A stretch of DNA of 64,000 nucleotides from Pisolithus tinctorius (Eukaryota; Basidiomycota; Agaricomycetes; Boletales; Pisolithaceae): the NCBI GenBank assembly GCA_024663395.1, contig JANFAH010000003.1, positions 4,278,001 through 4,342,000 of the forward strand. Direction: 5' to 3'. Below the pieces are notes generated by a model that saw only the letters and a program-made list of their open reading frames with translations, ran no database searches and was not told where the DNA came from. The translations under genes were made by a program, and so were the position numbers. Positions 53,429 through 62,720 of the stretch are shown in pieces (position 1 is the stretch's first letter; every line of letters starts with the position of its first letter).

Positions 53429-54635
53429 ATGTCCTCTCAGCATCAGACAAAAACCCCCCAGCCCACCTGGTCACTCTTGTGACTATTCCCAGGTTGCCAA
53501 CAATGACCTAGTTGTCCTTACAGACGACTCGACAGACACAGAGTGTGAGAAGGCAGCAGAGAAGGCACATCAGCAAGAAGAGGTGGAGAAGAAGGAGCAA
53601 GAGTGCAAGGCCAAGTGACAAAAGGCAGAAGAGGTGTGGCTGGAGGTGGAGTGGAGACAGAGAGAGGAAGAGGAAGAGGAGGTGCAGAGGAAGAAGGCAG
53701 TGGAGGAAGAGGGTGAGAAGCAGAGGCAGAAAGTGGTGGTGGAGGAGGCTGAGAGACAGAGACAGAGGGCCCAGGCCAGGCAGGATGAGGCCACACAAAG
53801 GTGAGTGGTGGAGCACTGTGAGTCAGGCAGAGCTGACTCACAGTCTTACTTTCTCAGATTATGCAGCATGGTGTATGATGTCAACACTGCCCAGAGGGTC
53901 CCTGGGACCTCTGTGGTGGCCACCATGCCCAGGAGACCCCCCTGCACTTGCTGTGTAGCGAGTCTGATGGCAGGGCAAGGCAAGACCAGGGCTTGCATGC
54001 CCTGCCACAACAAGAAGAAGACCTGCAGCTGGACATGGGAAGAGGCAGTGGTGGGACCCTTGCAGAAGAGAGCAGGGATGGGGAGCTCCTGAGGGGAGAA
54101 GAAGAAGAGGGTGCAAGGGAAGGGAAAGGAGAGAGCGACAGAGATGGAAGAGGTGGATGACAAGTGGGAGGCAGGCAGAGAGGACAAGGAAGAACCAGCA
54201 ACACCGCACGAGGGACCCTCAAGGGCAGGGGTCTCCTCCTGGTGGGTGGAGTGGGAGTGGGAAAGGCAGCTGCAGGCTGCAGAGAGGTACATGGAGGCAC
54301 ATGAGAGGGGTGTGACTGCCTTTGAGAGGATGGCAGAGGCAGCAGAGTGGATGGCGGAGGTGGTGGAGCAGACAGCCAACGAGTGGGGGTTGTACCATGA
54401 GTGGGCAGAATGGGCAGAGATGAGGAGGGAAGATGCACATGAGGCCAAGATAGCTGAGTTCAAGCATGCAGGAGGTGGTTGGAAGAGGCCTCAGTCAGAG
54501 GCAGCAGAGGAGCAGCACGAGGAAGCAGACAAAGGTGTGGATGGGGATAACAAGGAAGAGGAGGAAGTCAGGGGAGAGCAAGAAGGTGGAGAAGAACAGG
54601 AGGGTGATGGAGAGGAGCAGGCAATGGAGGAGTAG
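53429..54635 (+). pseudogene. Antisense accessory gene of Gyp3 copy E
   Basis: Exon 1 (53429-53800), intron of 57 nt (GTGAGT..TTCTCAG) and exon 2 (53858 onward) follow copy B. A 2-nt loss near 53462 shifts the first exon after TPQPT. The cysteine cluster is PCTCC..CMPCHNKKKTCSW with the third Cys lost by a small deletion. The TGA after GSS (54090-54092) is shared with copy B. Beyond it the same frame stays open for 181 codons (GEKKKRVQGKGKERATEMEE onward), with helical repeats and a Glu-rich tail, to TAG 54633-54635. This is the best record of the C-terminal half of the Gyp3 protein. Confidence 0.7.
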
Positions 54636-55001
54636 TGTAGATTTTCTTCTTGTTTTTTTTGTTTTGTTTTTCTTGTTTTTAGTTTGTATATTTGTGTACT
54701 ACTATGAAATAGACTTGTGACCTTGTTTGTGATTCTGAGAAGTGAAACAGATAAGTGGAGAAAATTCTAAAGTACTTAAGGTAGTGCAGTAAAGGGCGGA
54801 GTTGGCCCACAGAGGAAGGTTATATGGGCAGAGTATTATGGCAGAGGTTGGTATGGGCCTGGTTTGTGTGGATATCATTCATGGAAGGTGGAAACTATGT
54901 CAGAAGCATGATCTAGCTCAGTTGCAAGCAACCAAGAGGTCTCTTCATTGGTGTTCTCATAACCAGCCCAGCAGACTAGATACAAGAGTTGACAGTGGCA
55001 G

Positions 55002-56817
55002 TGTGAGTCAAAGTGAGGTTCAGTGGTGGAAACCAACCAAAACCAACACAAAAGACAAAAAGAGCGAGTGGTGGTGTGCCTATGTGGTACCTAGATGGTA
55101 GAACCTTTGATTTGGGAGGGTTTTTGCAAACTACAACACTCAAAGACGAGTGCTGAGGGTTGGGGGTGCTCCTGACAAAGAGGGAGCAAGAATGCGATAG
55201 ATTGCGATGGGGTAGACTGCTGTCAGCCTACAGATGGATGGATGATGACTTAATTCGATGTCCTAGGCTGCACTGAGCTCAGGAAGGGCTTGGAGCAAAG
55301 TATATTGATGATAGATGATGATAAGTGAAGTAGATGATAGCTAGACCCTTAATAAAGTCTCAACTATTGAAGCTGATGAATGATTTACTGAGAGATGATA
55401 AAAATGCGAGCAAGAGGGGCTCTCTGACGTCTTCTTTTTTTCAGCTATCTAAGTACAGTGATTTATATACAGTACAGGGGCATTGCCTATGGAAAACAAG
55501 GTGCAAACACTTGGTAAGTGATTGGTAACTGATGAGTAAGGAATGTAAGTGATGGGTAATCATCTTAGAAAGCATTGGTAAACATTGGTAAGGATAAGTA
55601 AGCCAAAAAGCGAAGAATCAGTAAGCAAAGTCAAAAGATTGGTAAGTATTGGCAATAGGTGAGTCAAAGACAGTCAGAAAGTCAAAGTATGAGTCAAGTA
55701 ATGTCAGGGACTGGGAAAGTGCACTGGAATCACATTAGGGGGAGGCTGTGCATGTCACATCTCAAAGAGATCTCCTTTGGGCCAAAGTGGGATGACAGAG
55801 AGGCAGTGCTGATCTGATACCGATACAGTACATCCAAAAGCAGACAGGGTGAGTCAGATGTCAACAGGGGTCAAGCTTTGGGGGTCTGTGGGGTGACAGG
55901 AGCATAGGGGATTGCAACTTTCCCCCCCAAACCATCCTCTCAGTGAAGCAAATAAAAACTTCATGAATGAGGCTCTGATGGAAGAGAGGATGAAGGGGGA
56001 GCATCTTCTGCTGTATCTTGCAATAAGGAGGCAAGATGTGCATCATACTTGTCATGGATGCGATCAGGGAGAGTGGAGAACAGTAGATTATACTGTAGCT
56101 GTTGCAATTTTTGGAGAATGATGGACAAGACTGATATGAAGATGTTGCAGGGAGCAGGGAGGAAGGATCCATATGCTTCTTGGACTGGAGAGACTGAAAC
56201 AACCACATAAGACCTTTCCAAGCGAATGACAGACCTGAGGCAACCAAAGAACATCCTCCTAGAGGTCATACTGACAAAAAGAACATGCTGTCCAAGCTGG
56301 ATGGGCTGAGAGGGGGCAGACGAGGATGGGATGTACCAGGACACTTCAGGACAGAAGCTGGTAGGAACTCCTGGTAGATATATGTAGCCATGGTCCCTAG
56401 CAAAGGGGACAAGTGAAATGATTGATGTGGAGGTGGCCATATCAGAAGAATTAGCGAAATGAGTGTCTTTTGGAGGGAGTGCTGTAGAAACATGTGGAGT
56501 GCGCAAATCCTTTCCAATTTTGGAAGGTAGGATCGCATGGCTGAGCACTACAAGCGAGTGTGGGAATGGTTTCGGTATCTGCAGAAATGGCGGAGATATG
56601 TTGAAAACCGGAATGCCATACATGGGTGCTTAAGAATTTTAACCAGCACTTAACTCGCTTTCTCCTTTTCTTTTCTTTGGCATTGATGACTCATTCTTGT
56701 GTGAGGGATGACTGCCAACATTTCTGGCTGTCCTTCTTCGCATGAGAGCTATGGTCTTCATCTCCATTCATCAGCTGTATCCATGTCCACCTCACCAAAC
56801 ACCTTTGGTGTGTGACA
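55002..56817 (-). mobile_element. 1.8-kb TG..CA element, copy 3, with target duplication
   Basis: The plus-strand ends are TGTGAGTCAAAG and GTGTGTGACA. GCAG flanks both sides (54998-55001 and 56818-56821). Removing 1816 bp plus one GCAG restores a chromodomain of the same length as in copy B (KVDRCHCHCQLL against KVDCCRHHCQLL). This fixes the element ends and makes the unit a true insertion. Confidence 0.75.
55961..56771 (-). pseudogene. Two-exon ORF of the 1.8-kb element, copy 3 (best preserved)
   Basis: Exon 1 is 56771-56655, the intron 56654-56579 (76 nt, GTTAAG..CTGCAG, phase 0) and exon 2 56578-55961. The conceptual length of 244 codons equals copy 1. The only lesion is TGA after SSLTQE in exon 1, where copy 2 has CAA. 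Exon 1 ends in a Lys/Arg-rich stretch (NAKEKKRRKR) that could be a nuclear signal. Exon 2 is 205 residues without a recognised domain: IPKPFPHSLVVLSHA, PFARDHGYIYLPGV, VLFVSMTSRR, SYVVVSVSPVQEAYG and an acidic end. It starts 47 nt from the element end. Function unknown. Confidence 0.55.
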
Positions 56818-59800
56818 GCAGTGGCAGCGATCCACCTTAGAGTTGAGTATCTCTGACACTTCATACTCAAGGTTGCCATTGACATCCACTGGCAGAAGCA
56901 GAGGTTGTTGTTGGTTTGGGAAAGGGTTAGCTGCTGTGGTTTCCAGTTGTGAGACATGGAAGACTGGATGTACCAAGCACATAGAGTCAGGGAGCTTAAG
57001 GGTGATGGAGTGTGTACCTGGCCTGGCCAAGATGGTGAACAGACCCAAGTACTTTTTGGAGAGTTTTTCTGAAGGACAAGTAGAGCAGAAGTACTTGGCT
57101 TTGACATAGGCCTGTTCTCTGACATCAAACTCAGGTGGAGGTATGCATTTGGCATCTGCTGGACCCTGGTAGTGCTGCTTAGTGGTGGACATTTCGGAGC
57201 AGAGGAAATCATGAAGGGCGGAGAGCTTGACAACATAGTCATGAGCCCTTGGGGAGGTGAAGTCTTGGTCAGGGACCACAGACAGGTTTGGATGGCATCC
57301 CTTGTTAGCAAAGAAGGGAGAAACTCCAGTTGTCACACTTGGTGCATTGTTGAAAGCAAACTCTGCTAGAGGTAACAGCTCAGCCCAGTTGTCTTGTTGG
57401 TAGTTACAGTAGGCACAAAGGTACTGCTCGAGGGTCTGGTTCATTCACTCAGTCTGGCCATCACCTTCTGGGTGGTAACCCAAGGTGAAGTGAAGACACA
57501 TATCAAGGCCCTTTCCTGGAGAGTGGAAGAAGTGTGAGATGAACTCAGGACCTCTGTTGGAGGTGACATTAGCTGGTACTCTGTGCTTGGAGAAGACATG
57601 GGTAAGGAAGAGCTTAGCAAGTTCGGTGGAGGTGATGGAGTCATGGGTGGGGATGAACACTGCTTGCTTTGAGAGGCAGTCCACTACCATGAGTATGGTG
57701 GAGTAGCCATCAGAGTTGGGGAGGTGTTCAATGAAGTCCATGGAGATGGAGTTCCAAGGTCTCTCCAGGATGGGGAGTTGCTTCAGTAGACCATAGGGGC
57801 AGTGTCACAGAGTTTTGCTCTGTCCACAGGTGGTGCAAGACCTGACATATTCTTTCACATCAGAATGGAGGTTAGGCCATACATAGTCCCTGTGGACAAG
57901 TTCTAAGGTGTGGTTTTGCCCAAAATGGCCTGCTAGGGGGTGGTCATGCTTGAACTGAAGCACTCAAAGGTGGAGATCATCAATGTCAGGGACAAAGATG
58001 CGACTGTCAAGGCAGAGTAGGCCATTGGAGTCCAGGGACCACCAAGGCTTAGTTGGAGTTGGGAGATGGCTGGCGGAGACAGGGTCAGAGGGTAGGGCAG
58101 AGATGATGTTGGAGTGCAGGCACTCAACATTGAAGACCATGGCGGTGCAGAGCACAGGTGCCATGAGGGTAGTGGTATGGAGGGATGACACAAGTTGCTC
58201 CTGTGTAAACATAGGGCAGAGATTGTGAGGATTTACTTGTGCATAGTCCCTATCCCCCCCTTTTGGGTAGATGTCCCAACATTGTGTAAGTGCATTGGGT
58301 TTGGCTCCTAGGCAGCCAGGGCAGAAGCAGATGGAAAGGTTGAATTGGGAAAGGTACTCTGACCAGTGGGCCTGTCGACAAGCAAGAACTTTAGAGGTGG
58401 AAAAGTACTCAAGGTTTTTGTGGTCTGTCACCACACCAACAGGTAAGGCAGAACCTTCCAGGTAATGCTGCCAATGGTTGAAGGCCTCAAAGATAGCCAA
58501 CAGCTCCTTGTCATGGGTATCATAATTGAGTTCTGGTGCAGTCATGGTGCAGGAGTAGAAAGCAACTGGGCAGAGTTCACTGTCAGAGCAGGTGAGCAAC
58601 AGAATGCCAGCAATGGCATAGTCAGAGGCATCAGTTTCTACTGTAAGTGGAGCATCAGGAACCCAATGAGTGAGAACAGGGGTGGAGCTGAAGGCATCCT
58701 TCAGGTGGAGAAAAGTGGAGTGGCACTCCTCAGAAAAGTTCCAAGGAGCACCCTTTCATGTGAGGCAAGTGAGCAGAACGACAATGTTGGAGTAGTTATT
58801 AATGAATTGTCTATAGAAATTTGCAAAACCAAGGAAGGATTGGATGTCTTGCACCTTCCATGGCTCAGGCGAGTTGCAGACTGCCTGAACCTTTTTGGCA
58901 GACATGGTGAGACCGGAGGGAGAAAGAATGTAGCCAAGGTACTTGACGTAGTCAGAGTGAAACTCACACTTCTCTGGCTTGGCATAGAGACCATGCTTTC
59001 AAAGGTGGCAGAGTACCTCTTTTACATGTTTGCAGTGCAACTCCACATCCTGTGAATAGATTAGGATGTCATCGAGGTATACCATGATGCAGACATCGAG
59101 CATGTCCACAAAGATGCTATTAACAAATTGCTGGAAGGCCACAGGTGCATTAGTCAGACCAAATGGCATTACCTGCCACTCATAAGAACCATAATGAGTG
59201 TGGAATGCCATTTTCCATTCATCTCCATCTGCTATGCAGACCAGATGATAGGCATGGTGGAGGTCAATCTTGGTGTAGACTTTGGCATGGCTTGGAGAGT
59301 CAAGTAGGTTGGAGATGAGCAGCAGCAGATAGTGATCTTTTTTCATGATTTTGTTGAGTCCTCGATAGTCTACACAGAGGTGGAGTGAACCGTCCTTCTT
59401 CTTTATGAAGAGAACAGGGGCACTGTGAGCAGAGGTGGACTGCTTGATGAAACTGTAGCCAAGATGCTCATCAATGAAGGTGCAGAGAGCTTCAAGCTCT
59501 GGTGGAGAAAGAGAGTAGATTGTGCCAATGGGCAGAGAAGCTCCTTCCTCAAGGTCGATCTTGAGATTGAATGAGTGGTGTGGTGGAAGTTCAGTTGCCT
59601 TGTCTTTACTAAAGACATCAGCAAACTTGTGATACTCAGGAGGGACCAAAGAGAGGTCAGGAGGCAGAGAAGAAGCAGAGGATGCATGAAGCCTCACATC
59701 ATCAGCAGAGAGCTGCAAGTGGAACTGTCTAGAGCTAGGGAGAGCACAGGCTCTGACATACACAGCAGCATTGATGAGTGAGATGAGCGGAGCAGAGTGT

Positions 59801-60324
59801 GGCAAGTCAATCAGAGTTGCAGTTGGAGTGGAGGGTGTTGGATCTGGAGTGGAGGTCACAGCAGAAGGTGAAAAAGGCACCTGGGGCATCAGCATTCCCT
59901 GTAATGGTGGTTTGAATGATATACTGCCCAGTACCCAGTCAATTGATGGATTGAAGCGGGTGAGCCAGTTGTGTCCTAATACCAGTGAACATGAAGAATC
60001 CAACAGAGTAACATAAAATGAAGCAGAGTTGACATCACCAGAAGGAAAGTGGAGGGAAAGATCTACTTCTTGGGAAATGACAGCATTTGTACTACCATCA
60101 AACAAGTGGAGCAGAATTGGCAGAGAAACAGAGGAGACAGGAACAGCATATTTTTTGATTATAGACAGGTCTATGAAACAATGAGAAGAACCAGAATTGA
60201 TCAATGCAGAAACAGTATCATCAGAATAATCCAGAAGAGTTACAGATGGAAGTAAGGAATTGGGACTAGAAAGAGTGGACATGTTGAGTTGGATGTCCAG
60301 TTGTGCACAGTTGGGTCCAACACT

Positions 60325-60369
60325 TCCTCCAGGCTGTGCAAGCTCCCTGGAGGAGTGGACTAATTTTTT
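60325..60369 (-). promoter_or_regulatory. -1 frameshift signal at the gag stop of Gyp3 copy E
   Basis: A AAA AAT (60369-60363), stop TAG (60362-60360), 8-nt spacing and the stem TCCTCCAGG/CCTGGAGGA are the same as in copy B. The loop differs at two bases while both stem arms are unchanged. Confidence 0.8.
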
Positions 60370-61625
60370 GGCTCTGCCTGCTCCATGGGCAGAGTAGGCA
60401 GAGTTCCAGCCATAGCTGCACAGGCTTTGGCTGCATGAGAGGTGGACTTGGGACAGTCCTTGGTGGAGTGGCCAGCCTCACCACAGAAGAGGCAGAGGTT
60501 GTTTTTCATCCTGCACTGTCATTCAGCAGAGGTGAGTTTGCCATCCTTGCCCAGAAGATGGGCAATATCGGACTTGGGTGGATCCTTCTGTTTGCCCTTG
60601 CCCTTGGCATCAGACTTTGGAGTGGAGGCTGAGGCTGACGATTTAGTTTTGTTGGAGTTGGAAGACTGCAACTTGTCAGAGGCGGACTTGGTGGTGTGCA
60701 AGATCTCCGCTTTGTGCTCCCAGTGGTGTGCATCAATGGTCTGGGCAAGTTCATGGAGTTGTGTGAGGGTAGAAGGCTTTCTGATGCAAGCAATCTCATC
60801 CTTGATGCGGTCTGGAAGTCCACTATAGAAGTGGTGGCAGAGCACACCAACACCATAGTCCTTGACCTGTGAAGTCCAATGGTTGAACTCCACGATGTAT
60901 TTGGTAATTCAAGAACCATCCTTCATGGTGAGGTTCTCAAGTTGTTGGACAGCACCCACTATGGCATCATGTGGACCGAAATTAGTTGTAAGTTCTTGTA
61001 AGAACTCATGATAGTCATCCATCCAGAGTGGGTGGTCATAATTGTTGGGGTTTAGTAGGTCTGGCTTGAACCAAGCCAGAGCCATACCCTTGAGATAAGA
61101 CTGAGTGAAGGTAACCTTTGCTCTGTCAGAGCAGAATGTGCAGGGGTGGTCTTGGAAGTTCAACTCACATTGTACAAGGAACTTGCAGAGTTTCTTAGGG
61201 TTGGAGCCATCAAAGGTGTCAGGCTTGCGGACTTTGGTTTTCGGAGTGGAGTCCCCAGTGCATGAACTAGACTGTGCAAGTGCATGGACAGCTCTAGCAA
61301 GAGCTATGAGGGGATCCTCTGGTGGCTCAGCCAGGTCTTCAGGGATATCCCCGTCACTGCTGCCCCTGCCATTGGGATCACCATCAGGATAGTCTGGGTT
61401 GGGGTCAGGTCCATCATCTTGATTACAAGGAGATGGAGTATGGAAGGTTGTGGGGTGGAGGTCAGAGCAACCAGCTTGCGAAGTGCTTTTGCCCTCAGTG
61501 CAAGAGTGGCATCAAGCAGAGAAAGATTGGAATTGTTCAATGATGGAAGGGAGTCAATGCAGATTAGCTAGTGCCACAGTGAGGTTCTCAGTGACCTCTC
61601 TTTGAGATTGAGCTCAAGTTCTCAT
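60360..61625 (-). pseudogene. gag: Gyp3 Gag, decayed in copy E
   Basis: It starts at ATG 61625. The fourth codon is TGA (CAA in copy B), so it is dead from the outset. The gag core (YLKGMALAWFKPDLL, TTNFGPHDAI), the linker PKSDAKGKGKQKDPPKSD and the knuckle CLFCGEAGHSTKDC are clear, with further stops after MKDGS and LTSAE. It ends CCA AAA AAT TAG. Confidence 0.9.
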
Positions 61626-61685
61626 AATGGTGTAAGCTTTTTGGAGGGCAGAAATGAGATTGTACAAGTGCCAGTACAAATATAC

Positions 61686-62720
61686 TGTCAAGTCCGGGCC
61701 TACTCCAACCAACTCCAACACTAAACAAGGTCTAGAGAAGGGTTCGGAAGCAAGTCCAACAGGAAGGAACAGAACTCTGACTGGCAGAGTGGTGGCAGGA
61801 ACAAAGTCTGCTGAGGCAGAGGTGGAGCGGAGTGAGGGCATCAGGTTTAGCTCATGCACTACCCCCTTGCACAATCTCAGCCCTTGTATTTCAGAGGGAG
61901 AGTACAGATAGAGAGTTGGAGGTAACTCTGACAGACAGAAGACAGAGACAGAAGGAGTAGGAACTAAGTTGATATTCATACTGAAGAACAGCGGAGTACA
62001 GTACATGCTTTTATACTGCTATGGAGGTACAGTAACTGGAATTGGAACTGACATACAGAGACTTGTAAAATTTCAAGTAAAACTTCCTGGACAATGAATG
62101 AAGGGTAGGTGGAGGACATACAAATGGGTAACACAGAACATCCTGATGTAGGGAATGTAATTTCCCTACTAGGGGAATTGTTTTATTTTGTTCATTTTAT
62201 TTAGTTTTGATTCTAGGTGTTTTTTCTGCTAGTGGTACTTAGATTTTCGCATTTTGGTCGCTTAGTCAGCACTACCTATGACTGGATGTAGTTAGTTTTC
62301 CTAAAAAACAATAGACGAGTTACTGGAGACGAGAGACAAAATTGAGCAGGTCATTTCCCTGCACCCAGACAGCCATAGAAGCCCTCAGATGACTACCAGG
62401 ATCCTTGCCTAGGCTATAGAAGCCCCTTTTGGCCTACTCATTCCCCTCAGATAATCCATCATTCCCCTCACTCATCCTCTAAATCCCTTTCCTACACTGA
62501 AAAGGAAACAGTCCAGGTGCTGGACCACATGGTGTGCATGCTGTCAAGGAGAAGTCCAAAGGGTGGTCACATGACTCCTCAGAGAATGGTCTGCCTGGTC
62601 CAGTAGGTGAGCAACACAAGTCTGACAGGAGTCAGAGTGGAGATGGTTCATAATCAACAGAAGTTGGGTGGAGTTGGTGCAGAGTGAGTAAGGACCTAGA
62701 ATGAACACATGGTTATGACA
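61686..62720 (-). repeat. 5' LTR of Gyp3 copy E, interrupted
   Basis: TATA box TATAAAAG at 62015-62008 on the minus strand. It is split by the solo LTR at 62147-62496. Confidence 0.92.
62147..62496. mobile_element. Small solo LTR (350 bp) in the Gyp3-E LTR
   Basis: It begins TGTAGGGAATG and ends TTTCCTACA. CTGA flanks it (62143-62146 and 62497-62500), and removing it restores the LTR sequence found at 52497-53231. The start GTAGGGAATGTAATTTCCCTAC is a near-perfect hairpin. Confidence 0.78.

Larger units (their letters stand above)
54836..60362 (-). pseudogene. pol: Gyp3 pol polyprotein with chromodomain, copy E
   Basis: The -1 frame is open from the slippery site through NMSTLSSPNSLLP. Protease has LINSGSSHCF, with Asn for the catalytic Asp as in copy B. 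Reverse transcriptase keeps YLDDILIYS. RNase H, integrase (MDFIEHLP, TSNRGPEF, GDGQTE*MNQT) and chromodomain (YEVSEILNSKVD) follow. Stops occur after LCHL, LTCLT, DDLHL, SKTL and GDGQTE; the first and third coincide with copy B. The chromodomain is split by the 1.8-kb element at 55002-56817 and ends at TAA 54838-54836. Many Arg codons have become Cys, His, Gln or stop, as expected of CpG decay. Confidence 0.92.
52497..62720 (-). mobile_element. Chromodomain Ty3/gypsy retrotransposon Gyp3, copy E
   Basis: LTRs 52497-53231 and 61686-62720 (the latter enlarged by a solo LTR). CTCTG flanks both ends (52492-52496 and 62721-62725). Direction is minus: gag 61625-60360, pol 60362-54836 interrupted by the 1.8-kb element, and the accessory gene on the plus strand at 53429-54635. 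It is much poorer in CpG than copy B, so older. Confidence 0.94.

Noticed and set aside
54993..56827. A 9-bp duplication (CAGTGGCAG) that would make the 1.8-kb unit a MULE-like DNA transposon
   Set aside because: With 4 bp (GCAG) the restored chromodomain has the same length as in copy B and the ends become TG..CA; with 9 bp the codon count falls short. No terminal inverted repeat is visible.
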